Source of the DNA: Beroe forskalii
Lineage: Eukaryota > Ctenophora > Nuda > Beroida > Beroidae
Assembly (NCBI GenBank): GCA_011033025.1
Contig: WFMF01000481.1
Span: 1 to 64,000 of the forward strand
Length of the DNA stretch: 64,000 nt
Direction of reading: 5' to 3'
Position numbers and translations under genes: made by a program. Positions within the stretch are counted from its first letter, which is position 1; each line of letters opens with the position of its first letter. Below the pieces are notes generated by a model. The model saw only the letters and a list, made by a program, of their open reading frames with translations, was not told where the DNA came from and did not search any database. Positions 36,442 through 49,440 of this stretch are shown in pieces.

Positions 36442-39400
36442 TAGTGATATTATATGGCGAAACCACTCATTAAAAACGTAGTTAAAACATGGAAAATAAT
36501 GGTCTTTCGATAGGAGCTGCAGACTCCCGGAAGCAAGAGCCATTGGTAATCTTATTCACAGGGCTGATTACATTTAGTTTTTAAAGTATCGAATACTCAA
36601 ATATGCAGTACAGAATTTACAGGCCGAATGAAAATGAATTACACCGGATTATAGTTAGATGTTTAGATAATTCGTTCATCTTCATGTGTTGAATCGATAA
36701 CTTAATGAAGCGATACCCTTTTCCTCTTCACCTGAACATCATGGTAATTCTTAAAATTCCATCAGAATTAGCCTGGGCTATCACATAATTATAAGGGAGC
36801 TTGGTCGGTACTTTGAATTCGCTACTTATACGTTTATACGCATGATAATGACGCTATAAGAGTCTACCGCTAATTTGTTTGGCAGAAAGTTTTAACATTC
36901 TAATTGAGTAATTGTGGTTCATGATTCATCTCGAATCTCGATTCTCGAGTACAGAGTCATGTCAAACCGTGATACCGGAAATAAATTGTAAGCCCGGATG
37001 AACAGTATGTGTTTCAATCGCCGTTTGCTATCATGGATTTCGTTAAGACTGATTTAGAGCACCTAATTTTTGACTCCTCTGATTTTGAGAAGCTCTAATT
37101 GCTGTTGCGACGAATGTGATTATGCAGCCAAGATTAAGATTGTTCAATTGATAAAATTTACTGTTAATGTCGTTGGGGTTATTCGGTCGATCTGGACTAA
37201 TAACCCGTCTCAGGGACTCAATATAAAGGGTTATTAATCTGGTTCAGGTTAGTAACCCTTCAATACTACTATGTACATGATAGCAAATAAGGGTTTGGGA
37301 GCCATATAATAAAGTGTAACACCATTCATGTGGTCGTGCTGTTCTGTCAGATAAATCCATCGAATATATATCTAGAATCTACTGGTAGTGCTCACTAAAC
37401 GTCGGTGGTTTAAAATGACGGCATTGTGATGACTTGTAATGGTGAATTGATGACGTCAGCTCCGTATGATTTCCGTGTGCTGCTTTGGCGTCCACGTTTC
37501 TTTGTCTCTGGAACGTATTATCATATTTATGTGATCGAAGGAAGCTTGAGAGTTGACGTGTATTATCCTTCTTCTTCTCGACAGAAGCTTCTGTTAAACT
37601 CCACTGTACGCGGTTAGTTAGCTTGCATTGACGTCACAAGTTTTAAGAACCATTTTAATAGCTGAACCTTGATATGACGTCACTTTCGCATATTAACCCT
37701 CTCGTTTCACTGTTTTCCTAAGATAGTTTAACCTCCCCTCATATGTTTCTAATATATGCATTATGCATGATGTGTCATAATCTGTGGTTGGAATGTGGTA
37801 TTATGGCAAATAACACGATGTAAGAGTGGAATAACATGGTAAAAGTGTGCAATAATACCAAAAGAGTGGAGTAATACGACAAAAAACTCTAAATAACACG
37901 TTTTTATTCAACCGAAATAACCCCACCACATGGTGAATAATATGCTGAATTGCACTCCCTCTGTACCCAGATGGTTACATATTATATGCTATGTTTACAT
38001 ATCCGACAAGGCTTCCAGAAATTAATCAACATTAACTGTCACTTCACCACACACCAGAGCCAGAACGATTTAGTTGTGTAGGGTAACTGGTCATGTAGCA
38101 AGATTCGTAGCCGGTTTTTAAGGAATATAGCATCTGCAAAACCATGATTATGATTTAACAGATCAGCTCGTCCCTTCGAGGAGATTCATTAGAAACAGGG
38201 GCATAGCCAGATTTCTTAAAAGGGGGCGGCGAGTTACATTCAAAACATGTTTTATGTTTTATTTTGTTGGCTCAAAGCTCTCATTTTATCAAAATGAACA
38301 ACATTTTCATATCATCTGTCCAAAAAGGGGGAGGCAGCCGCCTGTGTCGCCTCCCCTCTGGCTACGCCCCTGATTAGAAGATATTATGATCATATTTGAT
38401 CAGATATGATATGATCAGATATGATAAGAAAATATATATGCTATTCAGGCATATTGTGATCACCAAGGTTGGGCATTTCAGGGTATTTTTCATCGCCCTA
38501 CTCCTTCGTTATCTCTATTCTCTACCCGACGACCCGACCAACATGTTAATGTTATCTTCCACGTCTCGTCCTTTCATTTTGGTAGAAATTTGTCTGAACT
38601 CCAGCCGCAGCCCTACGAATTTTAAACATATCTTAGTGGAACCATCCAGAAACCCTGAATTCAGGCACCAGGACAGTTTCACACCTCTGCTAAAAATCTG
38701 TAGAATCACTCTGTGCACCTCCATATATTACTTCAGCGGCAGTTTCGCGTTGGGCTGGAGTGTTTGCCTACTTTATATTATTATCACTGACTTGTTGACA
38801 TTCTACTACGCTCTGTCTCACCTCACTTAACATAAATGCCTTTATTCTACGTAGTAGTTCTCTATATCCCTCGGACTTATTTCATTAACTTAGACGGCTT
38901 TTACATGAGTTCAAGGTTTTCCAAGGTGTGCTGTACCTCGAACAGCACTATAATTACTGCAGTCAGTTGGCAGGTAGCAGTGGAGTGGTAGCCGCCCCCA
39001 AAAAACATTTAAATCACTTTCAACCTACATGAGATACCTACTTCTTGATCTCTTTGATGGGAAGTTATTGATGTTTTACTCTGAGTGTAAGGATATTTAA
39101 CTACAGCGAGTTTACCAGGTACAATGTACATCGACTGAGATCTTCTAGACTAAACTTGCGACTTCCTTTGCATTTATGCTCGCTTCGAGTTCTATTTGTT
39201 CAGAATTATGAATCTGTTACTCTTGTGCTCCATATTCCTATGTTATTTACTTTAATCTCCATCTATGGCGAATAATCCAGCATTATCAATGAATCATTTG
39301 CTGCACTTAATAGTATCATTTAATAGCTTTATCCCCCTAAAAGCCCTCGCACAAGCCTATTCGTCATATGAAAGTCTAGACATGAAGACATCCAAGCTCG

Positions 39401-40491
39401 ATTTAGTATCCTTTTAATGGGTATTAAATTAAGCGCTAGTTGCTCTCCTGTTCTTCCCAGTTACTATTAAATATTAAGGGTGGATCATAAGACTTACCGA
39501 GGCCAGTGTCTTGCCAGTAAAACCTATAATAGCATGATGCTGGCCTAAACGGAATGCTCAATTTACCCTTGATTGGAATCTGATCAATGCATCATGTTGA
39601 GATATGACTCTGTAAACTCATTTATTCAAATGTCACATCCCTTATGACCTTTAAAAGGTATGCCTTGCCAGTCTTCATTCAGTGCTTTTTGTCCCGCTAT
39701 TTCTAGTGTGCAGTTACAGGGTGCCTATAGTCCTAAGTTATTCGTGAATCACAAAAGCGATTTCAGAGGCAAAGAGACAATTAAATCCTCCAGTGATTTC
39801 ACAAAGTAATATTACAGAACAGTTAAAATCCAACACACATCACGCCAGGAAGTTTTCATCTGTCTCCTTAGACCTTTAGACCATTGATCATGACACCCTC
39901 ATGTGTATCCCATATATAACTAGCTAGTAGCCGTATCTCCATTCCTGCTTCCTTCCTTCTTGATCAGCTGATCTCCTCGGATTTAAAGATACTCTCTCTT
40001 CGTATCGGGTATCCAAGGCTAATGCCCTGCCTATATAATGTCATTTGTGGATGACAAATGATTAGGTCTTCTGCCCGAAACAACTTCAGTTGGAGTTCAC
40101 TCATCTATAATAATATAACCACTTCTCAAAAATCGTAGTATCTGTGTATTTGTTAGGCATTTAGCAGAAAGTTATTTTGATATATCTCCCATTTGGAATC
40201 AAGCTATTCTTGGAAACAGTAATTTTTGTAGCCATCGGGGTGGACGAATTGTGACCTCATGAAAATCAATAGTGTTTATTTATAATAACATCCCTTGATA
40301 CTTTGATAAGTAAGTGCGGGATTCCAAATGAAATATTTTGTTTTCCTAATAATAAAGGATCTCCTACGTTAGCACTTCACTGCATAACGTTTCCTCGGGT
40401 TTTTCTCGTCCTACTGATCTGTGGTATTGTTTGAGACTTACAGCCCTTAAATTTCGAATCATAGTGTGATGTTATCATTCATCAATTTATT
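36442..40491. other. gene-free interval apart from a MITE
   Basis: No coding region is supported. A 144-codon open frame at 38396-38830 has no motif and no splice context. Confidence 0.35.
38196..38372. mobile_element. hAT-type MITE, 177 bp
   Basis: The left end CAGGGGCATAGCCAGA and the right end in reverse complement CAGGGGCGTAGCCAGA differ at one base. The flanks ATTAGAAA and ATTAGAAG are an 8-bp target duplication with one change. This end sequence is typical of hAT MITEs in animals. Confidence 0.85.
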
Positions 40492-41823
40492 ATGAGCTTT
40501 TCATTGAAAATTGCTCATTATAGCTGCGTGAACAGCAACAGTAGTCAGGACTCTAACCCTCATGCTCTGTGTAGGGGCAGAATGTCACGGTTTGGGAACA
40601 GTGGTCACGATGACAGTCTGTTGAGCAGCATGGCAGCCAGACTCCGGGCTGTCGAGGAGGAACTATCCAACAAGAACCGAATCATTGAGGACAAGGAGAA
40701 GCAGCTGCACCACTTCAGACAGTCACTGGGCCAGGATAAGTCCAAGGACAAACTCATTGCCTACCTCAAGGGTCAGGTGACGCATGCCTTCAAACAGATC
40801 CAAGAGATGGAGGAATTTCTTGCTGATTACGGTATGGTGTGGGTGGGTAGCAGTGAGTCCCCTGAGAACCTCCTGGAACCTTTAGAGGAGGAGGAGGAGG
40901 AAGACGTTGGTGGTACTGTGCTGAATCAAGGGACTTGGAGTCAGGGAGAGTCTCTTGGGGATAAGGCCCCTGATTTCAATAGGATAGTCCACAATGTCCA
41001 TGAACTGAACATCTTGGCTGGCGATGGGGTTGGGATGGTGGAACGTGGTCCTGATGGAATAACCAGAGTTGTTCAGCCTGAACCAATACCTCTCACATTG
41101 TACAGCAATGGTATCTTCATGTTTGCAGGTCCTTTCCGCCCTCTTTCTGATCCCATCACTCGCCAATTCGTGCAAGACCTTGAGGATGGGTACTTTCCTT
41201 CGGAGCTCCAAGCTAGATTCCCTAAAGGAATGCCTATAAAGCTCACTGATCTGCGTGAGAAGAAGTATGTGGATAAGCGGGCAGCTTTCCCAGGCAAAGG
41301 GACAGCTCTGTCCGAAGGAGCTAAAGAGCTGGCAGCAATCAGAGGCCTGCTGACTGGTGATAATGATGATTCTACCCAAGACATTGCCACGGATACCAGT
41401 GATAGCCCTGCCCCGCAATCTGTCGAACGTTTCCTTAACAAACTCCCTGCCAATGTCATAAGGGATGGTAAAATCATCGATATCCGGTCTTCCGTGAGTG
41501 CCATGATTGGACCGTCTACCACACCTGTACAAGTTGAAGTTGCTGAAACGTCCGTTGTAAAGCAGATCCAAGCAGGTGAAGGAACCACAGGTCCTGTGGC
41601 TACTCTCAGAGTGAAAATGGACGGTGGCAAGAAAACTGTGATAATCAAGCTCCAATACTCCAATACAATCGGGGATTTGAGGAAGTTTATCAACGAGCAC
41701 CACAAGAAGGGGGTGTATGAGATAAGAACGACGTTCCCTAATAAGAAGTATGATAAGCAGAGTGAGACTTTAGAAGCAGCTGGGCTGGTCCCCAGTGCAA
41801 CGCTCCACATCAGAGATTTATAG
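40492..41823 (+). CDS. UBXN11: UBX domain protein 11 (SEP + UBX)
   Basis: The 443-codon frame has an N-terminal coiled coil (about residues 45-110), an acidic run (EEEEEED), a SEP domain (about 198-260; IPLTLYSNGIFMFAGPFR, FPKGMPIKLTD) and a C-terminal UBX fold (about 366-443; VIIKLQYSNTIGDLRKFI, YEIRTTFPNKKY, TLHIRDL). This order is that of UBXN11/Socius, a p97/VCP adaptor that in mammals also binds Rnd GTPases. The coding region is one exon. The start could instead be the ATG at 40582 (MSRFGNSGHDD), since residues 1-30 look unrelated to the family. Confidence 0.88.
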   Translation: MSFSLKIAHYSCVNSNSSQDSNPHALCRGRMSRFGNSGHDDSLLSSMAARLRAVEEELSNKNRIIEDKEKQLHHFRQSLGQDKSKDKLIAYLKGQVTHAFKQIQEMEEFLADYGMVWVGSSESPENLLEPLEEEEEEDVGGTVLNQGTWSQGESLGDKAPDFNRIVHNVHELNILAGDGVGMVERGPDGITRVVQPEPIPLTLYSNGIFMFAGPFRPLSDPITRQFVQDLEDGYFPSELQARFPKGMPIKLTDLREKKYVDKRAAFPGKGTALSEGAKELAAIRGLLTGDNDDSTQDIATDTSDSPAPQSVERFLNKLPANVIRDGKIIDIRSSVSAMIGPSTTPVQVEVAETSVVKQIQAGEGTTGPVATLRVKMDGGKKTVIIKLQYSNTIGDLRKFINEHHKKGVYEIRTTFPNKKYDKQSETLEAAGLVPSATLHIRDL

Positions 41824-43821
41824 TTTGTGATAATTTATTGTGAATATAATTATTGTAGAGTTATATAGGGCCCTATATACTGTGATTTATTTATTGTAAA
41901 TATTGATTTTAGAAGATGAATTCTCGGGTTGGGTCATTCTTCGTACAGCATAATAAGGTTATATTTTTATTTGAATTTGTAAATACTGTATTTAACATAA
42001 CTTGTCGCATCAGAGATGGCCAGATAGCTAAGGATTTTCAGATTCATTGTATATATGACATTTTAGCTCAGTGTATTTTCACATTTCACCTTTTAAGATT
42101 TATTGTGGCTAATTTTTCAAGTTTTTATAGGGTTCTGTAATTGATACAGTACATTTTCTGAAGCTGAGACCAAAAAAATGTAGCATGGATTTTTATTTAT
42201 CTTCAGAATATGAGTTATCAAACATGCCATCTTGCCCCTGATTTAATTAAAACTGGCTATTCGAGACTATTTATTTTTTCAAATTCTTCTGAAATTGCCT
42301 CGTCAATCCAATGGGAATGTAAATAGATTTATTGTAATATTGGTATGGTGTTGATTTTCAGTGTATATTCGTATCATTGGTTTAAGATATTATCTTCAGA
42401 AGTTTAATATTACATTTCGTCTCAAAAGTGATGAAAAACAGTATAACTGAAGGATTTCATACTATTCAAACCTAAAGATGAATACTTTTAACTTTTTAAC
42501 GGCATAAAAGGTAGAAATAATATAGCAATGTAGAAATGATCATACTGCGTGGTGTGAATTACAAGTTCACATATTTGCTTCGTACCTGTCTGAATTATGT
42601 GAATTTTCTCGCCCGCTACTACATGAAATTAAGTTAATGATTTAGTTCGTTGCTATTAACACTAGACAATTTACGTAGTTGGCTTATTATAGCATATGAA
42701 AAACGAGTCTATTGAATATATTTTGTTAATAAAATTGTAATAATGATTAAGACCACACTGTAATGATCACGCATTGAGGCATGAAAAGGACTACATCTGA
42801 GTGATCTTGCTACTCACTGTGCCTGGATAGTAACTTAAGTGGTACAATCGATCTTAGAATTTAATGCATAATGAAGATTCTTTATATCTCCTAGATAGCT
42901 CGGATGGCTCTTAAGTATTTAGGTGATAGCAATAGCTTATGTAGCTACTGATCCCATTTTGAATCGAACAACCACCCAAAACTCGATCAATTCAGTTCGC
43001 TATCTCACTGATATTAAAGATTCTATCAGATGCAATTTAAATGTCTCTATCAAAAGTTTGGTTCTACGAAGCCCCGCGTGTCACTGTGATTGACCCTTTC
43101 CTGGGTCTCACTTGATCTCTTGAAGGTGGTACGTGTCTCGTTTAAGATAATGCGTAGCTGGTAGCTGTGCTCGGGTCTGGAGTGCCTCAATTGAGGTGTA
43201 CATCAATAGATAGATCTATTGTACTATTGTAGAGCTGTTGAAGTCACGTTTTGTGTCTAACTATCTTTCCATGTTGCTACTGTAACAAGAAATATTCTAG
43301 AAACAAACGCTTTTCACAGGTATCAGTAGCTACCGTTTTGGGGTGGGGTGTTCGATTCAGAATAGTATAAGTAGCTATATACTTATATAAAAGCTACTGA
43401 TAGCTCCTTCCCTGACAATGCTGATACAGAGACCTCTGTGTTCCCAAATTTAATTTCTCTAATGAAATTGGTTTCCGTGTGTAATTTTGATCAATTATAC
43501 CTTTGGAGGCATGATTATTGGTGCACTCAAACAGTAGATCATTTGATTGGCCCTGTTTCGCGATAGTCTCTGTTGAAGTATATAATATGTATGTGTGGCT
43601 TCATATATTCACATTCATGGAACACAGAAATCTAACGTGTCCCTCCGAGAACACTGTGACACAGCGTGGTCTAGCTACATCCTAAGATAAAAACTATGCA
43701 ACCCAATCTGGAGCTAAACCAGCATAAATACCGCACAGATTTTGATATTCGTAAGCCATGTTTCCAGTACATAATATATTGAGTATATTGACTTTCTTCT
43801 CCTCGTCTAGGTTTAGGACTC
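41824..43821. other. intergenic or 5' intron, no gene recognised
   Basis: A/T-rich sequence. Inverted copies of GAATCGAACA(N)CCACCC-AAAAC occur near 42960 and 43340. The interval ends with the acceptor-like TCTCCTCGTCTAG just before the NSMCE4A start. Confidence 0.35.
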
Positions 43822-44781
43822 ATGACAGTTTCGGATGGAGAAGACGCCGCCACCTCCTCTAACCAGGAAGCCACCGAGCAGGCGGCTTCAACTGACCTCC
43901 GCTTCAAATACCGGACTTTGCTCTTCAAAACGAAGGAAAAACGGAGCGAGTTAGTCCGGCCGGACTCCACAGGTCTCCTTGAGACCTTGGAGGAGATGAA
44001 CCAGCTGTTTGCCCGGGTGAAGAACCCTCGGGAGGCTGTGTACGACAGCAACGTCCTCAAGTTGGCGTCCGAGTTGGGGCAGGAACAGGCCGAGAACCTG
44101 CAGACCAACATGACGGAGTTTGATCGGAACATCTTCGCCGAGAAACTGGTCACGTACATGGACGGCCGGTGTCGGTCCGCTTCGCAACGTGATTCCCCGC
44201 CCGAACTCGACTGGGCTAAACTCGGCAAGTACGCCGCCTCCATGTTCAATGTCACGGCTAAGCTGGACTTCATATACGGACCCCTGGCCATGGAGCCAAT
44301 CATCAAGACACGTGCTGCACGGGAACGTAACGTGCAGAAGAAACCGACTGAGTCGGAAAAGAAGAAACCTCAGCAGCTCCAACAGGAGGAACAGGAGGAG
44401 AGCACGACCAAGGAAGTGCAGCGTGTCCTCAAAGCCATCCACAAACTCACGGAACCCAAGTCAGGGACCTACGAGTACGTGCCCTTCTTCCAGTTCATCG
44501 TGGACCCGTCCTCCTTCCCTACCACCATCGAGAACATGTTCCACCTGTCCTTCCTCGTTAAGGACGGCAAGGTCAAGCTCTACACGGACGATGAGAACAC
44601 ACCTGTTGTTAAGATAGACATTCACCAGGGCGCTGTTCCAACCAGTACCCCAGGAACTACACGTGCAATAAACCCATCGCAAGTGGTGGTTGCCATGACG
44701 ATACAGAAGTGGAAGGACTTGATAAGGGAGTTCAACATCACGGAGGCCATGATACCCAATGTTAAGAAACGTGTTACGTGA
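43822..44781 (+). CDS. NSMCE4A: NSMCE4A/Nse4, SMC5/6 complex subunit
   Basis: Nse4 is the kleisin of the nuclear SMC5/6 complex, bridging the SMC heads in DNA repair. The 319-codon frame has a helical N-terminal part (MNQLFARVKNPREAVYDSN, the Smc5-contacting region of the family) and a C-terminal winged-helix region. That region carries VPFFQFIVDPSSFPTTIENM, LSFLVKDGKVKL and MTIQKWKDLI. A Lys/Gln-rich linker joins the two. It is complete in one exon. Acceptor-like TCGTCTAG lies 11 bp upstream, so a 5' UTR intron is likely. Slightly shorter than human NSMCE4A (385). Clear codon bias toward C/G at third positions compared with the surroundings. Confidence 0.88.
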   Translation: MTVSDGEDAATSSNQEATEQAASTDLRFKYRTLLFKTKEKRSELVRPDSTGLLETLEEMNQLFARVKNPREAVYDSNVLKLASELGQEQAENLQTNMTEFDRNIFAEKLVTYMDGRCRSASQRDSPPELDWAKLGKYAASMFNVTAKLDFIYGPLAMEPIIKTRAARERNVQKKPTESEKKKPQQLQQEEQEESTTKEVQRVLKAIHKLTEPKSGTYEYVPFFQFIVDPSSFPTTIENMFHLSFLVKDGKVKLYTDDENTPVVKIDIHQGAVPTSTPGTTRAINPSQVVVAMTIQKWKDLIREFNITEAMIPNVKKRVT

Positions 44782-47700
44782 GTATGCATCGGGTAACTTA
44801 GGTCTCGTGGTTTATTAACATTCGTATTTCATAGCTTGGGGTACGATAATCTTTTATCATTAACACATAATAATTTTTATATGTATACATTGAATTTGAT
44901 TATAATTTTTAATCTAATTTGTTAATTATATTTTGGAATGATAATACTTGGTTGTTGTATGTTATTACTTCCAATATGAATTCGCAGAATTGGTAACTTA
45001 TTCCATCGAGATAAGTGTTATGTTATTTTTATTCAAGGGACCTTTCGCATATTACGTTATCAAATGATTACGATTCATTTTGTAACAAATTATACAACAA
45101 CTGTACACATGGTAACGAGGGAAGGACAGAAAATCAGCCAAAAATTTGATTGATTACGCACGAAAGGTCCTAAAATTTGAATTGTTTCAGTTTCAAAATT
45201 CGATAGATTATATTAAGCGGTTTGTGAACGGTCAACTTAATTTTGTGTAAGTTGGAAATGGATGATAATTTAATTTGTTTGAATTGAGATCATGTTTCAA
45301 AATTAGAAACAGCTGGGGCTGACTGTTCTACGGCCAAACAACTGTAGTTCTTCCATCTAATACCCTTTTCAATTTTAGATTCTCGTCTTTTTAAAAAATC
45401 AAATTTCTTTTTAGAATATAACTTCCGTAGAACTACAAATATTGTGCGATCACGGGAGTTTCCTTCAGTGAATTGTTCAGAGTTAGACCTCAGAAGTCGC
45501 CACAAAAACTATAGCATCGGTAATTTATCGGTTATTGAATTGATTTTGGGGATGTTCCACTAGAGCATTGCCCAGAAATTTGCCTTGCCCGGAATAGCCC
45601 ATTTTTTGTTTCTACTAAGGATAAGGCCAGTAAACAACAATTAACCTTGCTTTAAAATACGGTAAAAGCCTCAGGTAACTATCGTTGAGATCGGATGGCA
45701 TTTTTACATTTTGTTTTTAAAAATTGCTACTATTACCATACTGCTATTTCCCGATTTCCCCTAATAAAATGATAGTTTAGATTTTGGAAAGATAATTTCT
45801 TGAAACAGACTCCATGTTAAATTTTTATATTTTGTTTGTAAATGTGATATAATAACAGTATTTTCAGTTTTTGTTTATAACTTCAACTGTTAGACGCTAG
45901 AACTAGTACTTCATTAAGACTTTCAGGGCAGGTGATAACCTTTTTTACATGTCTGATATTTGTTAAAATCAGAATCTTGAATAACTGTCTTCCATATGAT
46001 AATTTTTAGATTTTCTTGAAAGGATTAATTGAAACTAAAGTGTTCAAATCACTTGAAACCCTGGGTACTTTATCACATTTTAAAGTTTTAAGTAGTCTAT
46101 AGCTATATGAGTTATTATCGTACGTATCTCTCTTGATAAAACCCAAGTGGGCAGCAGCAGCACCAGCAACTCTCAGTACAGGGCCGGTAGTGAAACTTCA
46201 AAACATGAAGATTCCATAGTTCTTAACGATTGTAAACGTATATTTCTATATCGGAATGCCTGAAGCTAGCGTGCAGCTGAGAGAAAGTCAAGAGAAAGTC
46301 AGGCATTGTTAGCCCATTACGATCTCAAAGTCAGACTTGTTGGTTCTCGATTGCAGGGAGATGATGATATTATATATATTACATATACAGTACATATTAT
46401 GGGTAAATAGGGCGGCCCGATATCGTACTACAACTCGATCTGGATTCCCCCATTTAGCACAGTTTAGATCCCTACGGGTATCTCTTCTTTGATCTTTATA
46501 TCCCCTCCTTCCCCCTAGGTATATTTCCAGAGTTTAATCTATGGCACGTTAGCAAACATGAATATATCGTACTCAGTATAATCCTTGGCAGATCTGTCGT
46601 TTTCCCTGTGATATATATATTCCTCAAATTAGTAAAACTTTTTAAACTGGACCTGAGTCTAGGTGGTCCGATGCGATTTAGGCCTGTACTTTGGGTATTT
46701 AGTAAAGCTTATCACTGACTTTAACTTTTTAAATGATCCATTTTTTCTTGGTTTGTGCATCTTGACGCAACTAATTGCCTGTACACTTCCTTTAGATATT
46801 TAATCTATTATTTTCCCTAATTCCTATCAGTATTTTCCCTAATTCCTATCAGTAAATTCGGAAGTGTACGATTTGATGTTTTTGCTGACGAATTCTCGGA
46901 GACTTTGCGTATATTTCGAACAAATTTCTGCATTTCATGTCCAATTTGTTTTTAGAAGTTCATGTGAGTCTCTGCGTCAGAATAGCAAACAGTTTTTGTT
47001 ATGATATTGATTATCCTTCATCTTTCAACTGAAAATTGCTTTCAAAATAAAATCTTTACTTGTGTTATTGAAATTATATACCCCGTAAATTTTGAAATTT
47101 TGGCCTGCTGAAGAAAGTTTATAGTCTCAAATTCAACATAGTGTTCCAATTTCCCAACACAATAAATCCCCGATGAAATCAAATCATATTTATAGCTGAA
47201 TCCTGCATTCTATCTAAATATTTTTTTGTTTATTTCCTTCTTTATTTTCATTAATACCTAGGTTAAGGATATACCCCTGCCAGCGGCTCATTAAACACTA
47301 ATGCCCATTATAATAAGTACTACCACCAGCCCCCCTAGCGCTGCACACACACACACACTTATCCCTACATTTAGAGGGTGTTGATCATATGTAAATATGC
47401 CAATTATCGGAGGAACACACTGTGTGCCATACGACCATGTCCTGAACTAACCGCCGAAATTAGATAATGAACGTTTTTCAATTTACTGAACTCTGCCTCT
47501 ACCCTATTAAAACTGAGCAGGACAGCAAATGTGATTTGGTCGATGTGTGCCTTAATAATTTTTGCAGATCCCTGCACTTATTATAGAGTTTGTACGCTGT
47601 ACTAGACCAAATGCTTAATGCCTATATATCATCTAAGATATATTGTACTGATGAGCATTGTGATGTTAAAATAATGAAGAAGGTTGAACACACTTTAATG

Positions 47701-49218
47701 TGTGCTGATCATCTTGCCTGCATCACCGGATTTAAACCATGGACTGCTGCTTGCGATTATTATCTAATATATATAATATCTTGAGTTCTGCTTGAATATT
47801 GTACTGCTTTCAAGCTATAGTCGAAGCTGTCGTGGTATCATGATATATGTTGAGACACTCATATACGGTATAATAATCACGAACAGACACTGATGTTGCT
47901 ACAGTGAAACAGGCATACTTATATACGGATCTAACAGACGAATTGTAAAGGTGATATGTTGAAAATTTACCAAAAACACACACAGGACAGACACACACAG
48001 ACTGAAGTGGTACGTATTGAATTATTACCCTCCCGTGGCTCAAACTCCAGTGTGATAATTATCGATATATCACTCCTTTATAGCACTACTGAACAGTAGC
48101 GGAATAATAGAGCAGAATATCGTTAAATAAATTGTTGATTTTATGAAGGAGCACTCGAAAATCTATAAAACCGTTGAATTCAGACGAGGGTCGTCAGACC
48201 CGAGTGGTAGGGAGTACTGTTTTGTCGGGTAATAATACAATTAACAAACTCATGGATCGTGTGATATCGAAAATTGTCAAACTCGGCTGACGCCTCGTGT
48301 GATAATTTTCGATATAACACTCCCATTCGTTTGTTAATCGTACAATATAGGTTGATGCAGATTGTAGACACTGAAATGGAATCGAAATAATATGCTGCTG
48401 TAGACACATCTGAAAGCTGGACAACTCTAGCCGTCGTCCGGTGATATAGAATTCGAAGTCCGGAAACCTTCAGTCTACAATGTACATAATATAATATGCT
48501 GTTCTAGTATCGTAGAGCTCAAGGTGTCAAGAAATATTCTGTGATATTACATATTATGCTTTACTCTGACTTCAAACTCAGTTTACTTGAAGCTGTGATA
48601 AATCAGCTAGCGTTTTATTTCCCGTTTTGATGATAATATAATATGGCTTTGCCATCAATCGTTATTAACAGCATCTAATATATGGTTTTTATAGATCATA
48701 GATGTATGCCGTATGGAAATATGAATCAGCATACTATAAATGTGAATAAAATGAATGCATGAGCTTTTGTCACTTGAAAATCTTCTATCACGACTGCCCT
48801 AGTAGATGAACTCAATGTTTAACATCAGTGTCTGTTTAACAGGGTGACATGGTCATTGAGTATATTATTGAGCAACACCCGGTCTGAATTAACGGAGACA
48901 TTAAATTTGCGTGATAATATTATGTCATTTCAGTAATATTAGTAATATTATAGTAATATTATAGTAATTTATTACAGAATATTCATTATATAAGATTTTC
49001 TCGATATCTCAATAATCTCTGACACTGACAGTACTTAGTACTTAAGGAAGTCTGCAATTTGACATGACCTACTGATTACTTCCAAGTACTATGTTAATGA
49101 CGTCATTAGCAGCCAGAAAATGCACCATTATCCCTCTAGTACTGTCTGCAAAGGATTTGAATAAATTATCTGTTTGTAATTATTTGAAATTTTCACCCCT
49201 ACCAATTACCATCTCCTT
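44782..49218. other. intergenic, no gene recognised
   Basis: A/T-rich sequence with a 22-bp tandem doublet at about 46811-46855 (ATTTTCCCTAATTCCTATC) and small ATAGTAATATT repeats near 48940. No coding region supported. Confidence 0.35.
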
Positions 49219-49440
49219 CTACCATTAGGTCCATGTTAGATGGGTCCTTAATTTTCAACCCTAACCCTCCTCCCTCTATTAGGTCCATGTTAGATGGGTC
49301 CTTTAGTCCCGGTTATAACCTAAAAAGCCCCTACATTCTACCACTGCCTAACCATCCTTCCTCTATTAGGTCCATGTTAGATGGGTCCTTTAGTCCCGGT
49401 TATAACCTAAAAAGCCCCTACATTCTACCACTACCTGCCT
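49219..49440 (+). repeat. in-frame coding minisatellite with acceptor-like ends
   Basis: Three copies of CTATTAG|GTCCATGTTAGATG start codons at 49233, 49287 and 49374; spacings are 54 and 87 bp, both multiples of three. Each copy begins with a pyrimidine-rich stretch ending in TTAG and carries an ATG in the frame that runs on into the POU-gene exon. Confidence 0.75.

Noticed and set aside
38396..38830. 144-codon plus-strand frame
   Set aside because: No domain or homologue recognised, A/T-rich composition and no splice context.
40882..41703. Minus-strand open frames opposite UBXN11
   Set aside because: Shadow of the SEP/UBX coding strand; no recognisable domain.
43671..44306. Minus-strand frame opposite NSMCE4A
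   Set aside because: Antisense shadow; the plus strand has the Nse4 motifs.
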